Shown piece after piece: positions 1 through 6,333 of a DNA stretch of 11,087 nt. The stretch is taken from NCBI GenBank assembly GCA_002449915.1, contig DJXY01000132.1:1-11087 (forward strand). Direction: 5' to 3'. The stretch comes from Oribacterium sp. UBA6992 (GTDB taxonomy: Bacteria > Bacillota > Clostridia > Lachnospirales > Lachnospiraceae). How positions within the stretch are numbered: position 1 is the stretch's first letter; the number at the start of each line of letters is the position of its first letter. The notes under the pieces were generated by a model. The model ran no database searches and was not told where the DNA came from. It saw only the letters and a list, made by a program, of their open reading frames with translations. The position numbers and the translations under genes are program-made.

Positions 1-1
1 G

Positions 2-799
2 AATAACCGTGATCATCGTAAAATTACGGTGATTGATGGCAAGGTTGGTTTTACCGGCGGCTATAACCTTGCCAATGAATACTTTAATGTCACGCATCCG
101 TATGGTTACTGGAAGGACACAGGCATCAGACTTTCCGGAGATGCAGTGCGGACGCTTACACTTTTGTTTCTGGAGATGTGGAATGCAATCGAGGAAACAG
201 ATCACGATTTAAGCCGGTTTCTGCCGGAATTTCCGTATCAGGCAAGAAACAGCGGCTATTGTGTGCCGTTTGGGGACTCTCCCCTTGATGAAATTCATAC
301 CGGTGAGGATGTCTATATGAACATGATCCGGAGTGCAAAGGGGTATGTATATATAGCAACTCCCTATCTGATTCTTACAGACGGTATGATCCGGGAGTTA
401 AGCATGGCTGCGAGGCGCGGAGTGGATGTCCGGATTGTAACGCCCGGCATCCCTGATAAAAAAATTGTATATGGAATCACCAGATCCTTTTACAATGCAC
501 TGGTGAGAACCGGTGTCAGGATTTATGAGTATACTCCCGGATTTATTCACGCCAAAATGACCTTGGTGGATGATGAGCTCTGCACGATTGGAACCATCAA
601 TTATGACTATAGAAGCTTCTACCATCATTTTGAGAATGCAGTACTGCTCTATCATTATCCCTGCCTTCGCCATGTCAAAGAGGATTTTCAGGAGATTTTT
701 AACGGATCCTGTGAAGTCACAGACAAATATGCCGGAAAACGTCCTACAAGCATGCGCATCTGGCAGTGTATTTTACGTTTGTTTGCACCGCTTTTGTAA
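2..799 (+). CDS. cls: Cardiolipin synthase (phospholipase D family), 3' part
   Basis: The frame is open from the left edge, so the gene starts outside the window; about 265 C-terminal residues are visible and the GTG at 29 is internal. Two HKD motifs (H-x-K-x4-D) mark the phospholipase D superfamily. The first is HRKITVID, with His at 14-16, followed by GKVGFTGG. The second is HAKMTLVD, with His at 548-550, followed by the typical GTINYDYRSF stretch. The spacing of the two motifs and the IATPYLI segment between them fit bacterial cardiolipin synthase, a membrane enzyme that condenses phosphatidylglycerol into cardiolipin. The N-terminal membrane helices expected for the family would lie upstream, unseen. 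The protein ends with a short hydrophobic tail (LRLFAPLL). It converges on coaX. Another PLD-family transphosphatidylase is possible but less likely. Confidence 0.9.
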   Translation, partial: NNRDHRKITVIDGKVGFTGGYNLANEYFNVTHPYGYWKDTGIRLSGDAVRTLTLLFLEMWNAIEETDHDLSRFLPEFPYQARNSGYCVPFGDSPLDEIHTGEDVYMNMIRSAKGYVYIATPYLILTDGMIRELSMAARRGVDVRIVTPGIPDKKIVYGITRSFYNALVRTGVRIYEYTPGFIHAKMTLVDDELCTIGTINYDYRSFYHHFENAVLLYHYPCLRHVKEDFQEIFNGSCEVTDKYAGKRPTSMRIWQCILRLFAPLL

Positions 800-882
800 G
801 CTATCCGGAGGGCGGGGCATAGAGCATATAGAATCTGGCAAGAGCAATGCTCATCCCCTACTGGAGCGGCAGAGCGGAAATG

Positions 883-1653
883 TCAACGCTGATTGTTTTT
901 CCAAAGATACCAGAGACCCTTGAGCAGGAGGTGTTCATCGACTATGATGCTGTGTCTTGAGACCTTGCATACGGTAGCAGCCGGACCTCCCGTGGCTACA
1001 ATGGATGCAGGCTCTCCGACAGACTCGATAAAGCGGTCGATAATGCCGTCAAGCGCACCTGCTGAGCCGTAGAGAATGCCGGCCTTCATGGATTCCTGGG
1101 TGGAAGTCGCGATGATTTTTCTGGCAGGTGCGAGATCGATCGAAGGCAGGAGGGAGGTCTCTTTTGTGAGAGCATTGAGCGACAGCATAACACCGGGCAT
1201 AATGACACCTCCAATATAGGCTCCGGACTGGTTTACCACAGTGACGGTTGTGGCAGTGCCCATGTCAATGATAAAGCAGGGCAGAGGGTATTCATTTTTG
1301 ACGGCAACGGCAGCGGTGACCAGGTCCCCGGCAACTGTCCCCGGATCATCAATCTGTATCCGGAGTCCGGTACGGATCCCGGCGCCTACAATGAGCGCGG
1401 TTTTTCCGGTTACCAGCCGAAGCGCGGATTTCAGGATATCTGTAAGCATTGGAACGACAGAGGAAATAATGACACCCTCAATGCCGGATGGGTCAATCCT
1501 GAGCATTTCCAGGATCCGTTCTATTTCCGATGCGTATTCAAACTCGGTCTTCTTTTTATTGCTCTCGATGCGGAAAACCTGCGAAATATTTCTGGTTCCG
1601 TTAATCAAGCCGAGCACCGTGTGGGTATTGCCGCAGTCCACTGCAAGTATCAT
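883..1653 (-). CDS. coaX: Type III pantothenate kinase
   Basis: CoaX phosphorylates pantothenate to 4'-phosphopantothenate, the first step of coenzyme A synthesis, in the cytoplasm. The 256-residue product has the usual family length and the ASKHA-fold signatures in order: an N-terminal phosphate loop with DCGNTHTVLG (Asp6), DDPGTVAGDL (Asp110), DMGTATTVTVV (Asp130), GGVIMPG near residue 150, and a C-terminal ATGG loop near 220. The start ATG is preceded, on its own strand, by a strong TAGGAGGGA ribosome site (about 1658-1666), which supports this start. It stands alone here, convergent with cls and divergent from the AraC regulator, with no birA or other CoA gene next to it. Where many CoaX proteins read G-A-D-R, this one reads A-G-D-L; the aspartate is kept. 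Confidence 0.93.
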   Translation of the reverse strand: MILAVDCGNTHTVLGLINGTRNISQVFRIESNKKKTEFEYASEIERILEMLRIDPSGIEGVIISSVVPMLTDILKSALRLVTGKTALIVGAGIRTGLRIQIDDPGTVAGDLVTAAVAVKNEYPLPCFIIDMGTATTVTVVNQSGAYIGGVIMPGVMLSLNALTKETSLLPSIDLAPARKIIATSTQESMKAGILYGSAGALDGIIDRFIESVGEPASIVATGGPAATVCKVSRHSIIVDEHLLLKGLWYLWKNNQR

Positions 1654-1742
1654 GGAAGTCCCTCCTAAAGCGTTTACGTCTTATATTCTAAATTGCTGGT
1701 GATCTATGTTGCATGATCCGTAGTACGTTGCTTTTTCACCTC

Positions 1743-1771
1743 ATTATACAAGGGAAAGGAAAAACTTGCTA
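1743..1771 (-). promoter_or_regulatory. Candidate promoter for coaX
   Basis: On the minus strand, 1748-1743 reads TATAAT, a perfect -10 box, about 90 bp upstream of the coaX start. At 17-bp spacing the -35 region (1771-1766) reads TAGCAA, a weak match. The -10 is convincing; the -35 is not. Confidence 0.4.
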
Positions 1772-1810
1772 TAGGGATCCCGGGCGATCTGGGAGATGCA
1801 AGCAGTATAC

Positions 1811-1840
1811 TTGTAAGTTATCCGGAAATTATGCTATTAT
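1811..1840 (+). promoter_or_regulatory. Candidate sigma-A promoter for the AraC-family gene
   Basis: TTGTAA at 1811-1816 and TATTAT at 1835-1840 are separated by 18 bp, and a TG one base before the -10 (TGCTATTAT) gives an extended -10. Transcription would start near 1847. That leaves too little room to use the GTG at 1852 or the ATG at 1858 as a leadered start, and favours the ATG at 1894. Confidence 0.5.
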
Positions 1841-1893
1841 GACTTTGTATTGTGACGATGCAGAAGAAACTAAGGGTAAACGGGCAAAAACAA

Positions 1894-2802
1894 ATGGATA
1901 TCATTCAGGATAAATGTATTTTATATGAGTCTCAAAAAGGTGCAGAGCAAGGGCTGCAGGTGGGCATCCATTGGGATGATGTTCCTACGCTTCTGTATTT
2001 TAAGTCAGGACAATATAACCTTACCATTAATATGGTAGAGCATGAGATCAGCGATGAATGCTTTGCTTTTATTAATGCAGGTGACCTTTATAAGCTGGAG
2101 TCCCTGGGGGATGAGACCGGGGAGGAATTTGCGATACCTGTGGATCTTGCCGGCATTCAGTTCAGAGAGGACAATCCGGTACAGCTTAGACTTTTGCGGC
2201 CTTTGATGGAGGGAAAACTGCACTTTCCTGATTTCATTACGGTTTCCGACCTCGGATTTCTTATGGTGCTGCATATTGTAAACGATATTATCCAGCGCTA
2301 TCATGAGGAAGGACGTAAGCAGGGCTCCATTGCAGGCAGCTGCAGGTATACGCTGGAAACGGTGGCAAATCAGCTTATTTTAAAATCGGAGCTGCTTAAG
2401 CTGATCGGAAAGCTGGACGCGTTTGGCTTGCTGCGAGAGGTTGATCCGGCAGCAGAAGAGGACCGGCAGGTTAAAGTGATCAAGGACTCTGTTAATTATA
2501 TCCGGGAGCATTATCATGAAAAAATATATATTCATGATCTGTCTCAGCTCACAGATTTAAACGAGCAGTATTTTATCCGCTTTTTTGGCAGTGTGATCGG
2601 CATTTCTCCGCTTGAGTACATTAACCGCTACCGGATCCAGCGGGCGGCGGAGCTGTTACGTACGACAGACAAGCATGCCTACGAAATTGCAGAGGCATGC
2701 GGATTTCATAATATAGGTAACTTTATCAAGATTTTCCGTTCCATCATCGGAGTGACACCGCACAGGTACCGCAAAAATTTTGGAATTGAAGTAAAGGATT
2801 AA
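1894..2802 (+). CDS. AraC-family transcriptional regulator
   Basis: The C-terminal ~100 residues form a typical AraC/XylS DNA-binding domain with two helix-turn-helix units. The first lies around IYIHDLSQLTDLNEQYFIRFF, followed by the family signature GISPLEYINRYRIQRAAELL. The second lies around YEIAEACGFHNIGNFIKIFR, followed by IGVTPHRYRK. The N-terminal ~170 residues look like a cupin-type ligand-sensing domain (YFKSGQYNLTINMVEHEISDECFAFINAGDLYKLES), consistent with sugar- or small-molecule-responsive AraC regulators of Firmicutes; the ligand cannot be told. The start is uncertain. The ATG at 1894 gives 302 residues and fits the promoter at 1811-1840. A GTG at 1852 (316 residues) and an ATG at 1858 are in frame, and none has a strong ribosome site. 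It may regulate itself, hicB or the divergent coaX, but there is no direct sign of its targets. Confidence 0.88.
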   Translation: MDIIQDKCILYESQKGAEQGLQVGIHWDDVPTLLYFKSGQYNLTINMVEHEISDECFAFINAGDLYKLESLGDETGEEFAIPVDLAGIQFREDNPVQLRLLRPLMEGKLHFPDFITVSDLGFLMVLHIVNDIIQRYHEEGRKQGSIAGSCRYTLETVANQLILKSELLKLIGKLDAFGLLREVDPAAEEDRQVKVIKDSVNYIREHYHEKIYIHDLSQLTDLNEQYFIRFFGSVIGISPLEYINRYRIQRAAELLRTTDKHAYEIAEACGFHNIGNFIKIFRSIIGVTPHRYRKNFGIEVKD

Positions 2803-2826
2803 ATGTAAAAGGAGCAGTTAGTTTAT

Positions 2827-3096
2827 ATGACTTTTTATTTTCCCGCAATCATTACAAAACAGGAGCAAGGCTTCCGTGTTGATTTTGTAGATCTTGAAGG
2901 CTGCTATGGCAGCGGTAACGACATGGAAAGCGCACTGGAGGACGCAAGATATCAAGGCGTCAACTGGATGCTGACAGAAATCGAGGAGCACAACGACCTG
3001 CCAATGCAGACCCACCTCGACGACATCCCCGTGCAGGAGAACCAGACCAAAACCATGATCGCCCTCCGCATGCCAAGAGAAGGATGGGATGAGTGA
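2827..3096 (+). CDS. Orphan HicB-like antitoxin domain protein, probably C-terminally truncated
   Basis: The 89-residue product starts with the HicB fold pattern: FYFPAIITKQEQGFRVDFVDLEGCYGSGNDMESALEDA, matching the family form 'PA...GY.V.FPDLPGC.S.GD...EA'. A good ribosome site (AAAAGGAG, 2807-2814) precedes the ATG, and only 24 bp separate it from the AraC gene, so the two may be co-transcribed. HicB normally neutralises the HicA mRNA-cleaving toxin and binds DNA through a C-terminal HTH or ribbon-helix-helix domain. Here the protein stops after TMIALRMPREGWDE, just where a ribbon-helix-helix strand could begin, and no hicA-like ORF lies on either side. The hairpin repeat starts 2 bp after the stop codon. 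The HicB-like domain is well supported. The loss of the C-terminus and of the toxin partner is inference; stand-alone short HicB-like proteins also exist. Confidence 0.82.
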   Translation: MTFYFPAIITKQEQGFRVDFVDLEGCYGSGNDMESALEDARYQGVNWMLTEIEEHNDLPMQTHLDDIPVQENQTKTMIALRMPREGWDE

Positions 3097-3097
3097 A

Positions 3098-3120
3098 GGA
3101 GTTTGCATCAGGCAAACTCC
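3098..3120 (+). repeat. Perfect inverted repeat (hairpin A) just after hicB
   Basis: GGAGTTTGC (3098-3106) and GCAAACTCC (3112-3120) pair perfectly over 9 bp around a 5-base loop, beginning 2 bp after the hicB stop. No T-tract follows, so it is not a classic terminator. Its right arm belongs to the tandem repeat unit; the second unit has the right arm (3214-3222) but lacks the left arm. Confidence 0.85.
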
Positions 3121-3298
3121 GGAACGACATGGCAACGATCTCTGATCGTTGTCCCGCAGGGATTGTGAGAGGACTTCCAGTCCGAACACAACCACCACCC
3201 GTAGCGGGATGAGGCAAACTCCGGAACGACATGGCAACGATCTCTGATCGTTGTCCCGCAGGGATTGTGAGAGGACTTCCAGTCCTCTCACAACCACC
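3110..3298. repeat. Tandem direct repeat, two 87-bp copies at 102-bp period, rich in hairpins
   Basis: Copy 1 is 3110-3196 and copy 2 is 3212-3298. The first 74 bases are identical, the next three differ (GAA at 3184-3186, TCT at 3286-3288), and the last ten are identical. Each copy contains hairpin B, a 10-bp stem with one G-T pair and a TCT loop (3131-3153; 3233-3255), and hairpin C around a TCC loop (3163-3191; 3265-3293). The 15-bp spacer between the copies contributes to a small CCCG-TAG-CGGG hairpin (3198-3208). No believable protein is encoded on either strand; the open frames across it simply repeat the same peptide. It resembles a palindromic intergenic repeat of the REP/MITE kind. 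Whether other genomic copies exist cannot be seen from here. Confidence 0.93.
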
Positions 3299-3304
3299 CT
3301 TTTT
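3262..3304 (+). terminator. Candidate intrinsic terminator formed by the second repeat copy
   Basis: TTGTGAGAGGACT (3265-3277) and AGTCCTCTCACAA (3281-3293) form a perfect 13-bp stem with a 3-base loop, extended by two G-C pairs past a bulged A. A TTTTT run lies at 3300-3304, about six bases after the stem, and a second T-rich run (TTGTTTTTTT) at 3311-3320. The gap before the T-run is longer than ideal. It would end transcription from araC-hicB before the pyr promoter. Confidence 0.6.
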
Positions 3305-3310
3305 CTACCC

Positions 3311-3339
3311 TTGTTTTTTTACCCCTTCTATGATATAGT
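3311..3339 (+). promoter_or_regulatory. Sigma-A promoter of the pyr operon
   Basis: TTGTTT at 3311-3316 and TATAGT at 3334-3339 are separated by 17 bp, and TGA directly before the -10 makes it an extended -10 (TGATATAGT). Transcription should start around 3345-3347, giving a leader of only about 37 nt before pyrC. The -35 sits in the T-rich run after the repeat-derived terminator. No PyrR-binding loop, antiterminator or second terminator fits in this leader. Confidence 0.6.
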
Positions 3340-3371
3340 ATTTCGGAACTTAACAACGGAAGCACTTTGAC

Positions 3372-3377
3372 AGGAGG
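3372..3377 (+). promoter_or_regulatory. Ribosome binding site of pyrC
   Basis: AGGAGG lies five bases before a TTG codon at 3383, with no ATG or GTG at suitable spacing in the frame. This supports TTG as the pyrC start. Confidence 0.8.
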
Positions 3378-3382
3378 AAATA

Positions 3383-4699
3383 TTGAACACTCTTCTTAAA
3401 AATGCGCAGATATTTACAAGGAACGGATTCCGTAAGCAGGATATAGTCATTTCTGATCGGAAGGTCTTGTTAAGTTTTTCAGAAAACGAAATCGCTATAG
3501 ATGCCGTTTATGACTTAAACGGCTTGTTTATTATTCCGGGCTTCGCAGATGTACACGTACATTTGCGTGAGCCCGGTTTTTCGTATAAGGAAACGATCCG
3601 AACCGGCTCTGAGGCAGGCGCACATGGAGGCTATACCGCCATCTGTGCCATGCCCAATCTGAAGCCGGTTCCTTCCACTCTGGAAAACCTGAAAAAAGAA
3701 ATGGAAATCATCGAGAAGGATGCGGTGATTCATGTATATCCCTATGGCGCCATTACCCGGAATCAAAGCGGCAGAGGGGAGCTCGGAGACATGGAAGAGA
3801 TTGCACCCTATGTCTGCGCCTTTACCGATGATGGCAAGGGTATGCAGGAGACATCCGGGATGCGGGAAGCCATGGTACGCGCTGCAAAACTCAACAAGAT
3901 GATTGTCGCACACTGTGAGGACGAGGGGGAGCTGAAACCGGGCGGATGCATCCATGACGGGGAGTATGCAAGGCTCCATCACCATGTGGGAATCAACAGC
4001 GCTTCCGAGTGGAAGCAGGTGAAGCGGGATGTGCAGCTGGCAGAGGAAACCGGCGTACATTACCATGTCTGCCATGTTTCCACCAAGGAGTCGGTGGCAA
4101 TCATCCGGGACGCCAAACGCCGGGGTGTACATGTAACATGTGAGACCGGACCGCACTACCTCATGTTTACGGACATGGATCTCCAGGAGGACGGCAAGTG
4201 GAAAATGAATCCGCCGATCCGCAGCGCGGAGGACAGACACGCGCTGCTGGAGGGCATCAAGGATGGCACGATCGACTGCATTATCACAGATCATGCGCCG
4301 CACTCTAAAGAAGAAAAATCAAAGGGACTGGATGGGAGCGCCTTTGGCATTGTCGGGCTGGAGACTTCATTCCCTGCACTATATCATAACCTTGTATTAA
4401 GAGATCCGGAGCATCCGGAGAGCGGCAAAGGTGCCATTACGCTGGAGAAGCTTATCGAGCTCATGTCTGTAAACCCACGTCAGGTCTTTTCCCTGCCGGG
4501 ACCGAAGTTTATTGAGGACGGAGCTGATGCGGATCTTACAGTTCTCGATTTCGCACCAGTCTGGAACGTAGATGTAAATCAGTTTTACTCTATGGGACAC
4601 AGTACCTTGTTTGACGGCATGGAGGTACAGGGACAGGTTGTCAGCACCTTTGTTGCAGGGCAGGAGGTTTATAACAGAGAGAAAGGAATACTGGCATGA
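3383..4699 (+). CDS. pyrC: Dihydroorotase, class I
   Basis: PyrC reversibly cyclises N-carbamoyl-aspartate to dihydroorotate, the third step of de novo pyrimidine synthesis, in the cytoplasm. The 438-residue product has full family length and the amidohydrolase metal-site residues of class I enzymes: His58 and His60 with Arg62 in DVHVHLREPGF, the FTDDGKGM loop with Asp149/Asp150, His177 in AHCED, His231 in CHVSTKES, and Asp303 in ITDHAPH. Substrate-binding NPPIR (276-280) is also present. Translation starts at TTG, five bases after a strong AGGAGG. It is first in the operon, and its stop codon overlaps the pyrK start (ATGA), which suggests translational coupling. A TTG start on the leading gene may lower expression of the whole operon; that is inference. 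Confidence 0.96.
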   Translation: MNTLLKNAQIFTRNGFRKQDIVISDRKVLLSFSENEIAIDAVYDLNGLFIIPGFADVHVHLREPGFSYKETIRTGSEAGAHGGYTAICAMPNLKPVPSTLENLKKEMEIIEKDAVIHVYPYGAITRNQSGRGELGDMEEIAPYVCAFTDDGKGMQETSGMREAMVRAAKLNKMIVAHCEDEGELKPGGCIHDGEYARLHHHVGINSASEWKQVKRDVQLAEETGVHYHVCHVSTKESVAIIRDAKRRGVHVTCETGPHYLMFTDMDLQEDGKWKMNPPIRSAEDRHALLEGIKDGTIDCIITDHAPHSKEEKSKGLDGSAFGIVGLETSFPALYHNLVLRDPEHPESGKGAITLEKLIELMSVNPRQVFSLPGPKFIEDGADADLTVLDFAPVWNVDVNQFYSMGHSTLFDGMEVQGQVVSTFVAGQEVYNREKGILA

Positions 4700-5418
4700 A
4701 GGACATAGAATTTAAAATCCTCGAGAACCGGGAAATCGCAAGAGATGTTTTCCGCATGGTTCTGGACGGCGACACCTCGGAGATCACAGCACCGGGACAG
4801 TTTGTAAATATCTCGCTTCCCGGTCGGTATTTAAGACGCCCGATCTCCATCTGCGACTGGTCCAAAAACAAGCTCACACTGATTTACAAGGTCGTAGGAC
4901 ACGGCACAGAGGATATGAGCTATATGGAAACAGGCGAATATCTCCGCGCGCTGATGCCGCTCGGAAACGGTTATGACATTGCTGCCGCTCCCGAAAATCC
5001 GGTGGTGGCTGGCGGAGGTGTAGGCGTGCCACCGCTCTATGCCTTAACCAGAAAGCTTGTAGAGGCGGGAAAGCATCCATATGTCGCGCTTGGATTTAAT
5101 TCCAAGGAAGATGTATTTTATGAGGACGAGTTCCGTGCGCTGGGTGTTCCTGTAAATGTAGCGACGGTGGACGGCAGCTACGGCAAAAAGGGTTTTGTCA
5201 CCGATTTGATCGGTGACCACTCTTACGCTTTTTCCTGCGGACCGCTCCCGATGCTTAAGGCGGTTTATAGCAGGGTGCAGGACGGTCAGTTCAGCTTTGA
5301 AGCAAGGATGGGCTGCGGATTTGGCGCGTGCATGGGCTGCAGTACCCGCACAAAGGATGGCTATAAACGGATCTGCAAGGATGGTCCGGTTCTTTCATGG
5401 AAGGAGATCGTATGGTAG
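4696..5418 (+). CDS. pyrK: Dihydroorotate dehydrogenase 1B, electron-transfer subunit
   Basis: PyrK carries FAD and a [2Fe-2S] cluster and passes electrons from the PyrD flavin to NAD+ in the class 1B (PyrD2K2) enzyme. The 240-residue sequence shows the ferredoxin-reductase layout: RRPISICDW at 47-55 for FAD binding, YKVVGHGT at 64-71, the nucleotide-binding glycine loop GGGVGVPPL at 106-114, CGPLPML at 181-187, and a C-terminal cluster motif with Cys207, Cys212, Cys215 and Cys227 (C-x4-C-x2-C-x11-C). The start ATG overlaps the pyrC stop by four bases, and the stop overlaps the pyrD start by seven, so all three genes are tightly coupled. Confidence 0.96.
   Translation: MKDIEFKILENREIARDVFRMVLDGDTSEITAPGQFVNISLPGRYLRRPISICDWSKNKLTLIYKVVGHGTEDMSYMETGEYLRALMPLGNGYDIAAAPENPVVAGGGVGVPPLYALTRKLVEAGKHPYVALGFNSKEDVFYEDEFRALGVPVNVATVDGSYGKKGFVTDLIGDHSYAFSCGPLPMLKAVYSRVQDGQFSFEARMGCGFGACMGCSTRTKDGYKRICKDGPVLSWKEIVW
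5401..5406 (+). promoter_or_regulatory. Ribosome binding site that sets the pyrD start
   Basis: AAGGAG lies five bases before ATG 5412, inside the last codons of pyrK. The earlier in-frame ATG at 5397 has no such site and would place this site inside the coding region. Confidence 0.75.
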
Positions 5419-6323
5419 ACATCAGTACAGAACTTTCAGGGATTCACCTTGACAACCCTGTGATCCCTGCATCCGGTACCTTTGGTTATGGCAGAGAGTA
5501 CTGGGATCTTTATGATCTGGATATCCTTGGGTCTATCAGCATCAAGGGAACGACCGTGGAGGAGAGATACGGAAACGAGCTTCCGAGGATTGCGGAATGT
5601 CCGGATGGTCTGATTAATTCCGTCGGTCTGCAGAATCCCGGTATGGATGCCGTCATTCACGAGGAAATCCCGGAGCTTGCGAAGCATTTCCATAAGCCTT
5701 TGATTGCCAATGTTTCCGGCTTCAGCATCCCGGAATATGTACGACTTGCGGAAGCCATGGATGCTGTAAAGGAGGTAGGGATCCTTGAGGTGAATGTTTC
5801 CTGCCCCAATGTACACGGAGGCGGCATGGCATTCGGCACCAGCTGCCAAAATGTTGCAGAGGTGACGCGGGAAGTTAAGAAGGTCACATCCAAGCCGGTG
5901 TATATTAAGCTGAGCCCCAATGTGACGGACATTGCATCCATTGCCAAGGCGGCGGAGGATGCGGGAGCAGACGGACTGTCTCTCATTAACACGCTGCTTG
6001 GCATGCGGATCGATATCCGGAGGAGACAGCCGGTGATTGCCAATAAAATGGGAGGCTTTTCCGGTCCTGCGATTTTTCCGGTTGCGGTCCGGATGGTGTA
6101 CCAGGTGGCGAAGGCAGTGAAAATTCCGCTCATCGGCATGGGAGGAGTTTCCTCCGCAGAGGATGTGATTGAGATGATGATGGCAGGAGCAAGCGCGGTA
6201 CAGGTAGGAGCTGCCAATCTGGTCAACCCCTTTGCCTGTCAGCAGATCATTGAGGATCTGCCGGAGCTTTGCCGGGAGTTAAAGATTGAGAAGCTGTCCG
6301 ATGTGATCGGTGTCATAGTATAA
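5412..6323 (+). CDS. pyrD: Dihydroorotate dehydrogenase 1B, catalytic subunit
   Basis: PyrD oxidises dihydroorotate to orotate using FMN in a TIM barrel. With PyrK it forms the NAD+-dependent class 1B enzyme. The 303-residue form from ATG 5412 is chosen because AAGGAG lies at 5401-5406; an upstream in-frame ATG (5397) would add five residues. Visible family features are [13 protein letters not shown] near the N-terminus, the FMN-binding SIKGTT (43-48), NSVGLQNPG (69-77), the active-site [11 protein letters not shown] with catalytic-base Cys131 (class 1 enzymes use Cys, class 2 use Ser), YIKLSPN (154-160), and the phosphate-binding IGMGGV and VGAANL segments. The presence of pyrK next door confirms subclass 1B. 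Confidence 0.96.
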   Translation: MVDISTELSGIHLDNPVIPASGTFGYGREYWDLYDLDILGSISIKGTTVEERYGNELPRIAECPDGLINSVGLQNPGMDAVIHEEIPELAKHFHKPLIANVSGFSIPEYVRLAEAMDAVKEVGILEVNVSCPNVHGGGMAFGTSCQNVAEVTREVKKVTSKPVYIKLSPNVTDIASIAKAAEDAGADGLSLINTLLGMRIDIRRRQPVIANKMGGFSGPAIFPVAVRMVYQVAKAVKIPLIGMGGVSSAEDVIEMMMAGASAVQVGAANLVNPFACQQIIEDLPELCRELKIEKLSDVIGVIV

Positions 6324-6333
6324 GGAGGAAACG

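Noticed and set aside
29..799. GTG at 29 as the start of the cardiolipin synthase
   Set aside because: The frame is open to the left edge and the GTG lies inside the first HKD catalytic motif, so it codes for an internal valine.
570..923. 117-codon open frame overlapping cls on the same strand
   Set aside because: It lies mostly in another frame of the well-supported cardiolipin synthase and runs into coaX antisense; it is a shadow frame.
1713..1913. 66-codon open frame between coaX and the AraC gene
   Set aside because: It spans the promoter region, overlaps the regulator's start in another frame, has no ribosome site and no recognisable protein pattern.
2818..3297. 159-codon open frame on the minus strand across the repeat and hicB
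   Set aside because: It translates the tandem repeat into the same peptide twice, then runs antisense through hicB. Open frames on both strands of a palindromic repeat are expected by chance; no ribosome site supports it.
3098..3305. CRISPR array
   Set aside because: There are only two long copies at a 102-bp period with a 15-bp spacer and internal palindromes; no short regular repeat-spacer pattern and no cas gene.
5397..5411. Upstream ATG as the pyrD start
   Set aside because: The ribosome site AAGGAG lies after it and is correctly spaced for the ATG at 5412.
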